Shown here: piece by piece, positions 52,921 to 60,825 of the stretch
How the letters are laid out: the number at the start of each line of letters is the position of its first letter
Numbering within the stretch: the stretch's first letter is position 1
NCBI RefSeq assembly: GCF_005146945.1
Contig: NZ_SWMS01000003.1
Coordinates: 186,001-250,000, forward strand
Source of the DNA: Prauserella endophytica
Lineage (GTDB): Bacteria > Actinomycetota > Actinomycetes > Mycobacteriales > Pseudonocardiaceae
Length of the DNA: 64,000 nt
Direction of reading: 5' to 3'
Made by a program: the position numbers and the translations under genes
The notes under the pieces: model-generated
Told to the model about the DNA's origin: nothing
Databases searched by the model: none
The model's input: only the letters and a program-made list of their open reading frames with translations

Positions 52921-53709
52921 TCACTTACCGGTGAAGCGGGCTTCGCGGCGTTCGAGGAAGCTCTGTAGGCCTTCCTTCGCATCCTCGCTAACGACCACGC
53001 CGGGCAGCGTCGCGCGGAGATGCTCGGCGGCGGCCCGCTCCGAGCCCGACCGAAGGGCCACCCTCGCGTTGGCCAGCGTGCCCTGTACCCCGAGCGGTGC
53101 CTGCGCCGCGATCAGCTTGGCCAATGCCATGGCGCGGTCCAGCTGCTCACCGGGTTTCACGACCTCCTGCACGAGGCCGACGCGGTACGCCTCGTCCGCC
53201 CCGAACTCCTGGCCGGTGAGGAGGAACTTCATCGCGTTGCCCCACCCCAGCTGGGCGGGCGCCCGCAGCGTCGCACCACCGAAGGGGAGGATGCCTCTCC
53301 CGATCTCCAGCTGCCGGAATCGGACGTCCTCGGCGGCGATCACGATGTCACTCGCGAGCGCCAGCTCGATCGACAGCGTGAAGGCGATGCCCTGCACGGC
53401 CATCACCACCGGTTTCGGCACCGGCTCCTTCCACAGGCCGAAGGGATCGTGTCGCCCCGCGCCCGCGAGCGCGTCAGGACCGTGCTCGGTGACCGCCGGC
53501 CACACGTCTCCCAGGTCGAGCCCGGCGCTGAAGTGCTCGCCGTGGCCGAAGACCACACCGGCCCTGGCTTCCGGGTCGTCGGCGAGCCGGTCGTAGGCGA
53601 GGGCGACCTCGTCGATCGTCTGCCGGTCCCAAGCGTTGCGCTTGTCCGGCCGGTTGACGCCGATCAACAGGACCTGCCCGTCGCGTTCGACGGTGACTCG
53701 TGGGGACAC
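52921..53709 (-). CDS. Enoyl-CoA hydratase/isomerase family protein
   Basis: Crotonase-fold enzyme of 262 residues. The oxyanion-hole segment is HFSAGLDL. Both hydratase glutamates are kept, in SIELALASD and RQLEIG, followed by GILPFGGATLRAP. Hydration of an enoyl-CoA is therefore plausible. It begins with GTG after an AGGAGG site and stands alone, with an inverted repeat GTATA/TATAC upstream. The substrate is unknown. Confidence 0.92.
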   Translation of the reverse strand: MSPRVTVERDGQVLLIGVNRPDKRNAWDRQTIDEVALAYDRLADDPEARAGVVFGHGEHFSAGLDLGDVWPAVTEHGPDALAGAGRHDPFGLWKEPVPKPVVMAVQGIAFTLSIELALASDIVIAAEDVRFRQLEIGRGILPFGGATLRAPAQLGWGNAMKFLLTGQEFGADEAYRVGLVQEVVKPGEQLDRAMALAKLIAAQAPLGVQGTLANARVALRSGSERAAAEHLRATLPGVVVSEDAKEGLQSFLERREARFTGK

Positions 53710-53761
53710 GCTCGACCTCCTGCCATGGGTTACGTCTCACCGAGGTTCTCACGAGACGGGT

Positions 53762-53777
53762 GTATAACGTCCTATAC
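53762..53777. promoter_or_regulatory. Inverted repeat upstream of the crotonase gene
   Basis: GTATA (53762-53766) and TATAC (53773-53777) are perfect arms around six bases, in a locally AT-rich spot 53 bases before the GTG start. It could be an operator or part of the -10 region. The 290-base gap 53710-53999 that holds it contains no convincing gene. Confidence 0.35.
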
Positions 53778-53948
53778 GGCGCGGGAATGTGGGACTCGTT
53801 CATCTCCCGCCGCCTCCAACGACAACCCAAAAAAGCCAGGAAGGGAGGGGCTGCTCGACCGGATCGCCGCGGTAGTGCATGCCCACGGGTGTGGTGCCGG
53901 TGCGGGTGTCGAGGTCGTGGCGATCCGCGTTCCCTTTCCCTGGGGACG

Positions 53949-53967
53949 ACTGTCCCTAATGGACAGT
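53949..53967. terminator. Hairpin after the ABC-2 permease
   Basis: ACTGTCC (53949-53955) and GGACAGT (53961-53967) form a seven-base perfect stem with the loop CTAAT, 33 bases beyond the minus-strand permease stop at 54000. Position suggests a terminator, though no U-tract follows. The TGTCC/GGACA arms resemble those at 8252 and 63716. Confidence 0.45.
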
Positions 53968-53999
53968 TTGTGCGAACCGCCGCAGCCCCTCGAAAGCGC

Positions 54000-54824
54000 C
54001 TACAGCACATCCCGCCGCCGCAGCAACCACGCACCAGCAACGGCGAACACGACGAGATAGGCGCCGACCACCGCGGCGGCCTGCCCGGCGCCCACGAGCG
54101 CGGACACTCCGGGCGTTCCCTGTGGCGCACCCAACGCCGCCACCAGCGACCCGGCATTCGGTCCCGGCAGCACCTTCTGCGACTCGGCGACCCAGTCCAG
54201 CAACGGCGCCGCCACGGCGGCCAGCAGGTTCTGCACGGCCAGCAACCACACGAGTCCCAGTCCGATGGGCAACGCGATACCCCGGAACGCGACAGCCAGG
54301 AAGACACCGAGCATCGCCCACATCGTCGTGATCAGCCAGCCGCCACCGGCGCCGACAACCAGCTCGCCGACGGAAGGCCACACCACAGGTTGCCCCTCCA
54401 TGAAGGCAACACCCAGCCCCGCCAAGGCGCCTGTCACGAGCAAGGCCGCCACCAGCACAAGCGAGCCCAGGCCCACCACCAGAACCTTCGCCGCGAAAAC
54501 GCCCAGCCGCGACGACCCCTGCGTGAGCACGGTCTTCCAAGTCTCCCAGCCGTACTCGCTCCCGGCCACGAGCACCCCGAAGATCAACGCGAGCGCACCG
54601 ACGAACACCGGCGTTCCGGCAATGGTGTTGCCCACCAGTTCGGCCGGGAGCATCGACTCCAGCCCCCGGCCGCCACCGGGCCCCTCCGACTGCCCGGTGT
54701 ACCCCAGATACGGGATCACGTAGGCAAAGGTCAACGTGAGTACCACACCCACGCCCAGCAACAGCCAGTGCGCGGGGCGGCGAATCTGCTTGATCGACTC
54801 GGCGCGAACGTCATCGAGTACCAC
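54000..54824 (-). CDS. ABC-2 family permease
   Basis: Membrane protein of 274 residues with six hydrophobic helices and a substantial loop after the first (residues 36-60). It resembles permeases of NatA/NatB or bacteriocin-immunity-type exporters (VAGSEYGWETWKTVLTQGSSR is the characteristic cytoplasmic segment). The GTG at 54824 has GGAGG eight bases ahead, inside the 3' end of the ATPase gene, which it overlaps by 14 bases. It pairs with that ATPase; the substrate is unknown. Confidence 0.88.
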   Translation of the reverse strand: MVLDDVRAESIKQIRRPAHWLLLGVGVVLTLTFAYVIPYLGYTGQSEGPGGGRGLESMLPAELVGNTIAGTPVFVGALALIFGVLVAGSEYGWETWKTVLTQGSSRLGVFAAKVLVVGLGSLVLVAALLVTGALAGLGVAFMEGQPVVWPSVGELVVGAGGGWLITTMWAMLGVFLAVAFRGIALPIGLGLVWLLAVQNLLAAVAAPLLDWVAESQKVLPGPNAGSLVAALGAPQGTPGVSALVGAGQAAAVVGAYLVVFAVAGAWLLRRRDVL

Positions 54825-55713
54825 GAGAACCACCTCCGGTGAGTTCGAGGAAAGTCTGTTCGAGATCGGCCTCGGCGGGCCGAAGCTCACGGACCGAAAG
54901 TCCAGAGTGGACCAACTCCGCGTTGATCGTGGCAGCCAGTCCTGCCTCGACGTCCAGCCGAAGGACGTGCCCGTCGACCCGGACCCGGTCCTCCCCGACG
55001 AGCGCGGCCACGCGGGCCCTGGCGTCATCGATCGGATCGGCCACGACCAGCAGCCCGCTCGCGCGCAGCTCCGCCACCGACAGCTCGGCGACGAGTCGCC
55101 CTCGGGAGATCATGCCCACGCGGTCGCAGATCTGCTGGACCTCGCCGAGCAGGTGACTCGACAGCAGGACGGTGCGCCCTTCGTCCGCGAGGCCGCGGAC
55201 CACGGCGCGGATGTCGGCCATCCCGGCCGGATCGAGACCGTTGGTGGGCTCGTCCAGGATCAACAGCCCGGGGTCCTTCAGCATCGCCGCCGCGAGCCCG
55301 AGCCGCTGCTTCATGCCGAGGGAGTACGTCGAGTACCGGTCGCCGGCGCGTTCGGCGAGGTCGACGATGTCGAGCACCTCGGCCACGCGCCCGCGTCCGA
55401 CACCCGCATGGCGGGCGAGCACGCGCAGGTTGTCGCGGCCCGAGAGGTACGGATAGAAGCCGGGCCCCTCGATCAACGCCCCGACACCCGCGAGGCGTCG
55501 CCCCGCACCCGAAGCGTGGCCGAGGAGCCGCACGTCACCCGACGTCGGCCGGATGAGCCCGAGCAGCATGCGCAGGGTCGTGGTCTTGCCCGCGCCGTTC
55601 GGGCCGAGGAAGCCGTAGACCTCGCCATGGCGCACGGTGAGGTCCAGTTGGTCGACGGCGACGAGGTCGCCGTAGCGCTTGGTCAGCGCGGTGGTTTCGA
55701 CGGGATCGCTCAT
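54811..55713 (-). CDS. ABC transporter ATP-binding protein
   Basis: ATPase of 300 residues. It has Walker A GPNGAGKTTT, signature YSLGMKQRLGLA, Walker B LLILDEPTNGLDP and switch LSSHLL. The YSLGMKQR signature is typical of the subfamily that works with ABC-2 permeases in antibiotic and lantibiotic self-protection or lipid export. Its C-terminal 80 residues form the usual accessory region. It is coupled to the permease gene by a 14-base overlap. Confidence 0.93.
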   Translation of the reverse strand: MSDPVETTALTKRYGDLVAVDQLDLTVRHGEVYGFLGPNGAGKTTTLRMLLGLIRPTSGDVRLLGHASGAGRRLAGVGALIEGPGFYPYLSGRDNLRVLARHAGVGRGRVAEVLDIVDLAERAGDRYSTYSLGMKQRLGLAAAMLKDPGLLILDEPTNGLDPAGMADIRAVVRGLADEGRTVLLSSHLLGEVQQICDRVGMISRGRLVAELSVAELRASGLLVVADPIDDARARVAALVGEDRVRVDGHVLRLDVEAGLAATINAELVHSGLSVRELRPAEADLEQTFLELTGGGSRGTR

Positions 55714-55799
55714 GGCACTTATCGTGGGCGCGAGGAGGCGCGCAGTCGTCCGCCCGGAAGCGCGTTACCCGCTTACGTCCGCCGACGTAGGCTGCGGAC

Positions 55800-56285
55800 G
55801 TGACCGACACCGAGTGGCAACGCCGTATCGACGACGCGTGGGCGTCGTTCGACCAGCACACCGAAGCGGACTTCCTGGCCCTCATCGACCGCCTCGCCGC
55901 CGAGCGGCCGCCGGAGGACGCCGTGGCGCTGTTCGAACGCGCGGGCGCGTTCGACTCGACCGGCCATCCCGGCCAGGCCGTACAGCTCTACCGCAAGGCG
56001 CTGGACCACGGACTCGACGGCGAACGCAGGCGGCGCGCGGTGATCCAGCTGGCCAGCTCGCTGCGCAACCTCGGAGAGGTGGACGAGAGCGTCGCGCTCC
56101 TCACCGCGGAACTGGACCTGACGTCCGACCACCTCGACGACGCGGTCAGGGCCTTCCTCGCGCTCGCCCTCGCCGACGCGGGCAGGGGGCGCGAGGCGGT
56201 TTCGCACGCGCTCACCGCACTCGCGCCCCATTTGCCCAGGTACCAGCGCTCCGTGGCCAACTACGCCCGGGAGCTCATCCGGTGA
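55800..56285 (+). CDS. Tetratricopeptide-repeat protein
   Basis: Helical protein of 161 residues with TPR-like repeats: AVALFERAGAFDSTGHPGQAVQLYRKAL, then LASSLRNLGEVDESVALL and FLALALADAGRGREAVSHALTAL. It matches the small TPR_5-type proteins common in actinomycetes and is presumably a protein-binding scaffold. It starts at GTG 86 bases from the divergent ABC ATPase and overlaps the convergent IMPase-like gene by 11 bases. Confidence 0.88.
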   Translation: MTDTEWQRRIDDAWASFDQHTEADFLALIDRLAAERPPEDAVALFERAGAFDSTGHPGQAVQLYRKALDHGLDGERRRRAVIQLASSLRNLGEVDESVALLTAELDLTSDHLDDAVRAFLALALADAGRGREAVSHALTALAPHLPRYQRSVANYARELIR

Positions 56286-57093
56286 CGAGCGCCGCGAGCT
56301 CCTCCGCCAGCGGCAGGCTCGCCGCCACGACACCCGACCAACGCCGCCGCAGGTCGGGATCGATCTCCAGCGGCCTGCCCCGTGCGTCCAGCACGGCACC
56401 ACCCGCTGCGGGCACCGTGACCATGGCCGCCGCGAGGTCGACAATGCGGTGGGTGTCGGATCCCGGGTCGCAGAAGGCGTCCGTGGAGCCTTCCGCCACC
56501 AGTGCGGCCTCCAGCACCGTGCTCGAGAGGATCCGCACGCGACCCGCGGTCTGCTCCACGCGCCACCACGCATCGGCGCTCGCCGGTTTCGGCCGCAGCA
56601 TGCTCACCGCAGCGCCCTTGACCGTCGTGCGGCCGCTCGTCCGGTACCGCACCGGCCGGCCGGCCACGGCGTGCCAGGCCCGTCCCGTGTCGAGCCACGT
56701 CGTCAGCGCCTCCGTGGGCCTGCCGTCGACGGCCACCACGCCGCCGAAGCAGCACAGGGGCACGCCGGCGGCGGCGTTGGCCGAGCCGTCCATGGGGTCG
56801 ACGACGAGCGTCACAGCCGAGCCGTTGTCGACGAACCCGGCCTCCTCGCTCAGCAGGTTCACCCTCGACTGAGCCGCCGCGCCGGCGATCGCGTCTTCCA
56901 CGAGCTGGTCTACGCGCATCGTGGGGGTGCCGTCGGCGCCGTCGGCGATCTCCTCGGCGAGCTCGTCCCTGGTGAAGCGGCGTCGCGCGGCGGCGTAGGC
57001 CGCCGACGCCGCGCGGGCGGCGGCGGCCAGTGCGTCGTGCACGCCCTCGGGCAGCTCGGGTTCGGGAACGGGCCAGGCGATCTTCGTGCTCAC
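56275..57093 (-). CDS. Inositol monophosphatase-like phosphatase at the end of the phn operon
   Basis: Protein of 272 residues of the FIG/IMPase superfamily. Metal-binding marks are SEEAG, VVDPMDGSAN, where the usual Thr is Ser, and the later Asp in HRIVDLAAA. The GTG at 57093 overlaps the phnM stop by GTGA, so it is translated with the C-P lyase genes. Ribose bisphosphates or 5-phosphoribosyl cyclic phosphate, made by the C-P lyase route, would be reasonable substrates, since no phnP or phnN is visible. That is inference. Confidence 0.85.
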   Translation of the reverse strand: MSTKIAWPVPEPELPEGVHDALAAAARAASAAYAAARRRFTRDELAEEIADGADGTPTMRVDQLVEDAIAGAAAQSRVNLLSEEAGFVDNGSAVTLVVDPMDGSANAAAGVPLCCFGGVVAVDGRPTEALTTWLDTGRAWHAVAGRPVRYRTSGRTTVKGAAVSMLRPKPASADAWWRVEQTAGRVRILSSTVLEAALVAEGSTDAFCDPGSDTHRIVDLAAAMVTVPAAGGAVLDARGRPLEIDPDLRRRWSGVVAASLPLAEELAALVTG

Positions 57094-58289
57094 AGCTCCA
57101 TCCTCACCGGCTCGCCCGCGCGCAGCACGGCGGGAACCGCGGGCCACGGGGTGCCCGGCGCCACGAGCGCGAGGTCGGCCCGCAGCCCCGGCTCGAGCCG
57201 GCCGCGGTCGGGGAGCCCGGCGACCTCGGCGGCGCCGCCGGTCACCAGCGCCACGGCCTCGGGCAGACTCACCAGTCCCTGCCCGGCCAGTAGCAGCGCG
57301 GCGCCGAGCAGTCCCGACGGCAGGTAGTCCGACGCCAGCGCCGTCACGAGGCCGTGCGACACCAGCTCCCGCGCGGACGCGTTGCCGTTGTGCGAGCCGC
57401 CGCGCAGCACGTTCGGCGCGCCCATCACGACGGCGAGCCCCTGCTCCCTCGCGGCCCGCGCCGCGTCGACGGTCGTGGGGAACTCCGCGACCAGCCCGCC
57501 CCGCTCCCGTAACGCGGTGATCTCGGCGGCCGAGTCGGGGTCGTGGCCGAGCAGCCGCACCTTGCCCGCTCTGGCCTGGCTCCCGAGCCACTCCAGCGAC
57601 TCGTCGCGCACAGCGAGTCTGCCCTCCCGATCGGAGATCAGCTCGTCGACGTGTTCGCGTGCTTCGGCGTCACTCATCCCGCGTGTGCCGGCGAGGTAGC
57701 GCTCGTAGTACGTGCGGTCGGCGTACTGGCCCTGGCCCGGCGTGTGGTCCTCGTGCGACACGAGCGCTGGGCCATCCACCCCGGCGAGCCGCTCTCGCAG
57801 TGCCGCGAGGCCGGTGGGGCAGCGCACGTCGAGCCGGTACAGGATCCGGTGGTCCACGAGCGCGTCCCGCTGGACGTCCACGGTCCGGCACAGGTCCAGC
57901 GCAGTGGCGACCGACCGCGCGAGGCCCCGGCCGAGGCTCTCCTCGAATCCGGCGCCGTGGAACACGGTCGTCACTCCTGCCGCCCGCAGCTTGCCCTCGA
58001 ACGACAGCAGCGCGAACTCGATCGGCAGCTCGGCGCCGGGCCTCGGCAGGCGTTCCTTCTCCAGTCCGTCGCTGTGCACGTCAACCAGTCCCGGCAGGCA
58101 CAGCAGTCCCTGACCGTCCACATCGGCCACCACGCCGGGGCGGTGCGGCTCGACGGCCGCGAGCACACCGTCGCGTACGGCCACCAGCGCGTCTTCCAGC
58201 ACCCGGTCCGGCAGGACCGCGCGCACGTGACCCAGTACGTAGTCGTTCGGAGGGGCCGCGAGCGTCCACGGCGCGGTCAGTGTGGTCAT
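57090..58289 (-). CDS. Alpha-D-ribose 1-methylphosphonate 5-triphosphate diphosphatase PhnM
   Basis: Amidohydrolase-fold enzyme of 399 residues that removes pyrophosphate from the triphosphate intermediate of the C-P lyase pathway. Metal-site residues are visible in LVDVHSDGLEKERLPRPG, HGAGF, SHEDHTPGQGQY, GHDPDS and ASDYLPSG. It is preceded by phnL with an ATGA overlap and followed by the IMPase-like gene with GTGA, so it sits in the middle of one tightly coupled operon. Confidence 0.95.
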   Translation of the reverse strand: MTTLTAPWTLAAPPNDYVLGHVRAVLPDRVLEDALVAVRDGVLAAVEPHRPGVVADVDGQGLLCLPGLVDVHSDGLEKERLPRPGAELPIEFALLSFEGKLRAAGVTTVFHGAGFEESLGRGLARSVATALDLCRTVDVQRDALVDHRILYRLDVRCPTGLAALRERLAGVDGPALVSHEDHTPGQGQYADRTYYERYLAGTRGMSDAEAREHVDELISDREGRLAVRDESLEWLGSQARAGKVRLLGHDPDSAAEITALRERGGLVAEFPTTVDAARAAREQGLAVVMGAPNVLRGGSHNGNASARELVSHGLVTALASDYLPSGLLGAALLLAGQGLVSLPEAVALVTGGAAEVAGLPDRGRLEPGLRADLALVAPGTPWPAVPAVLRAGEPVRMEL

Positions 58290-59011
58290 GCCGCCTCCAG
58301 CAGCTCGGCAGGGGAGCCCTGCTCGGCGATCAGCCCGTCGCGCATCAGCACCACCCGGGTGGCGAGCCTGCGCATGGCGTCGAGGTCGTGGAACACCGCC
58401 AGCACGGCCACGCCCTGGCCCGTCAGGGCCTGGACGAGGTCCAGTGCCGCCTCGCGGTTGGCGGGGTCGAGCGCCGACACCGGTTCGTCGAGCAGCAGCA
58501 GCCGCGGCGGGCGGACCGTGCCCGCCGCGAGGTTGACGCGCTGGCGCTCGCCGCCGGAGAGCACGGAGCAGTCGACGTCCCACAACGCCTCGTCCAGGTT
58601 GAGCCGCCGCAACGACTCGGCGGCCGCTTCGCGCGCCTCGATGGCGTCGAGCCCGCGCCGCCTGGCCGCGGCCGCCACCACCTCCATGGGACCGGTCCTC
58701 GGCGGCGCGCTCAGGAACTGTGAGACGTAGCCGAACTCGCGGCCGCGCAGGCGCGCCATCGCGCGGTCGGGCAGTTCGGTGAGCTCGAGGTCGCCCAGCC
58801 GCACCGAGCCGGAGTCGGGCAGGTAGGTGCGGTGCACACAGCGCAGCAGCGACGACTTGCCCGCGCCGCTCGGTCCGGCGAGCGCCACGTGCTCGCCTTC
58901 GTGGACGTCGAGGTCCACGCCGTGCAGTGACGACACCGTGCGCCCGTCGATGGTGTGCAGGGTGAAGGACTTGCGCAGCCCTCGGATCGAGAGCACCGGC
59001 ATGGCGGTCAC
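58286..59011 (-). CDS. C-P lyase ABC-type subunit PhnL
   Basis: ATPase-fold protein of 241 residues. It has Walker A GPSGAGKSS, Q loop YVSQFL, signature LSGGERQR and Walker B LLLLDEPVSALD, with switch FHDL. PhnL works with PhnGHI in attaching methylphosphonate to ATP-derived ribose triphosphate and is a soluble component, not a transporter. The GTG at 59011 overlaps the phnJK stop; an in-frame ATG at 59002 is an alternative. Confidence 0.94.
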   Translation of the reverse strand: MTAMPVLSIRGLRKSFTLHTIDGRTVSSLHGVDLDVHEGEHVALAGPSGAGKSSLLRCVHRTYLPDSGSVRLGDLELTELPDRAMARLRGREFGYVSQFLSAPPRTGPMEVVAAAARRRGLDAIEAREAAAESLRRLNLDEALWDVDCSVLSGGERQRVNLAAGTVRPPRLLLLDEPVSALDPANREAALDLVQALTGQGVAVLAVFHDLDAMRRLATRVVLMRDGLIAEQGSPAELLEAA

Positions 59012-60825
59012 CTCCGTGCCGCGGCGACGAGCCGCTGGGTGTAGGGGTGGTGCGGGTCGTGGAAGAGCTGGTCGGTGAGCCCGCGCTCGACCACGCGGCC
59101 GAGCTGCATCACCAGCGTGCGGTCGGTGAGCGCCTCGATCACCGCGAAGTCGTGGCTGACCACCACGGCGGCGATGTCGCGCTCGGCTAGCAGGCCGCGC
59201 AGCAGGTCGAGCACCCCGGCGGCGACGGAGGCGTCGAGCCCGGTGGTGGGCTCGTCGAGCAGCAGCACCGGTGGTTCGGTGGCGAGCGCCTTGGCGATCT
59301 GCACGCGCTGGCGCATGCCGCCGGAGAACGTCCTCACCGGATCATCCATCCGGGTGAGTGGCACCTCGACGCGGTCGAGCAGTTCGGCCGCGCGCCTGCG
59401 GATGTCGTGGTAGCTTCGCCAGCCCGCGGCCGTGAGCCGTTCGGCGATGTTGCCGCCCGCGGTGACCCGTAGGTCGAGGCCCGCGGCCGGATTCTGGTGC
59501 ACGACCGCCATCGAGTCGACGCGCAGCCGCCTGCGGGCGTCACCGGGCAGTGTCAGCAGATCGGTGCGCCCCTCATCGAGGGCGGCGAGCCGCACTGCCC
59601 CGGTGGTGGCCTGCTCGTCGCCGATCACGCAGCCGAGCACGGTCGATTTGCCCGACCCGGACTCGCCGATCACGCCGAGTGCCTCACCGGGTGCCACGTC
59701 GAACGACACGTCCCACGCGGCGACGATCGCGCCGGTGGCCGGGCTGATGGCGGTGCCGTGCTCGGGTCCGGTGCCGGGAACCGCGTCGGCCGCGCCGGGG
59801 CCGAACACCTTGCCGAGGCCGTCGACGCGCAGCGCCCAGTCCTGCCCTTCCGGCAGCACCGGGCGCGGGCGCCCGGGACGCGCCGTGGTGGTGGCCGGCG
59901 CGCGCAGGCGCGCCGAAGGGTCGGGTAGCAGGTGCAGCGGGGCACGCGCGTGGTGCGCCTCGGTGTCGGCGTCGCCCTCACGCACGCGGGCGCACCATTC
60001 GGTGTCGCTGCACGCGTACGCGCCCGTGGTGCCCGCCTCGACGAGGAAGACGTCGTCACTGCCGCACAGCACACATCGCGCTCCCGGCGCGTGCTCGACC
60101 TCGAACGGCACGTCGTCGAACGTGAGCGGCCGGACGTCGGTGTGCGGCGGGATCGCGTAGATCCGTTTCTCCCTGCCAGCGCCGAAGAGACTCAGGTGCT
60201 CGCTCTCGTGCAGGCGCGGCACGTCCCAGCGGGGTATCGGCGTCGTCGCCAGCACGTAGCGGCCGCCGACGAGCACCGGGTAGCCCGTGGTCCTGGTGAT
60301 CATGCCGTTGCGGACGAGGTCCTCGTACAGGCTGACCCACATCGCCGAGTAGTCGCCCTCAGCGTGCATGCGGGCGCATTCGACCACCGACTTCTCCACG
60401 CCGCGCAGGGGCTCGGGCACGGGCACCTGCAGCACGAGCACCTGGCCCTCGCGCAGGCGTTCCTCGGGCACCCGGTGCCGGGTCTGCACGATCGTGGCCT
60501 CGCGGGTGTCGGCGGTGCCGGCGCAGCCGGTGGTGGCGGCGATCATGCGGCGCAGGTTCGTGGCGTTCACGCCGGCGTCGTCGCCCTGGTCGATCACCTT
60601 CACGGTGTCGTCGGCGCCGATCACGCCGAGGGTGACCTGGAGGCCGCCGGAGCCCCAGCCGCGGGCCACGGGCATCTCCCGCGAGCCGAACGGCACCTGG
60701 TAGCCGGGCACGCACACGGCGGTGAGCGTGGCGCGGCGGATCTCGCGCTTGGCGCCCTCATCGAGGATGCCCAGGTGGAGATCCTTCTCCCGCTCGGTGA
60801 GCAGTGTGTCCAGTGTGGACGTCAT
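59008..60825 (-). CDS. PhnJ-PhnK fusion: C-P lyase radical SAM subunit joined to ATPase subunit
   Basis: One open frame of 605 residues encodes both proteins. Residues 1-285 are PhnJ: PGYQVPFGSREMP with the radical glycine position Gly41, LFGAGREKRIYAIPPHTD, cluster cysteines Cys251, Cys254 and Cys272, and the catalytic cysteine equivalent Cys278 in CSDTEWC. A linker of about 45 Ala/Pro/Arg-rich residues follows. Residues 330-605 are PhnK: Walker A GESGSGKST (387-395), VVHQNPAAGLDLRV, signature FSGGMRQR, Walker B LLLDEPTTGLDAS and DPHHPYTQ. In E. coli these are separate genes. No stop or frameshift is seen between them. It overlaps phnI and phnL by four bases each. Confidence 0.95.
   Translation of the reverse strand: MTSTLDTLLTEREKDLHLGILDEGAKREIRRATLTAVCVPGYQVPFGSREMPVARGWGSGGLQVTLGVIGADDTVKVIDQGDDAGVNATNLRRMIAATTGCAGTADTREATIVQTRHRVPEERLREGQVLVLQVPVPEPLRGVEKSVVECARMHAEGDYSAMWVSLYEDLVRNGMITRTTGYPVLVGGRYVLATTPIPRWDVPRLHESEHLSLFGAGREKRIYAIPPHTDVRPLTFDDVPFEVEHAPGARCVLCGSDDVFLVEAGTTGAYACSDTEWCARVREGDADTEAHHARAPLHLLPDPSARLRAPATTTARPGRPRPVLPEGQDWALRVDGLGKVFGPGAADAVPGTGPEHGTAISPATGAIVAAWDVSFDVAPGEALGVIGESGSGKSTVLGCVIGDEQATTGAVRLAALDEGRTDLLTLPGDARRRLRVDSMAVVHQNPAAGLDLRVTAGGNIAERLTAAGWRSYHDIRRRAAELLDRVEVPLTRMDDPVRTFSGGMRQRVQIAKALATEPPVLLLDEPTTGLDASVAAGVLDLLRGLLAERDIAAVVVSHDFAVIEALTDRTLVMQLGRVVERGLTDQLFHDPHHPYTQRLVAAARR

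Noticed and set aside
52921-53709. Crotonase thought at first to lack a catalytic glutamate because of GILPFGG
   Set aside because: Comparing with the two glutamates of mitochondrial enoyl-CoA hydratase, both are present here (SIELALASD and RQLEIG), so the enzyme looks normal.
53700-54842. Plus-strand open frame of 380 codons over the gap and permease
   Set aside because: It runs antisense to a permease with clear membrane helices, starts without a ribosome site, and its product is His/Gln/Arg-rich.
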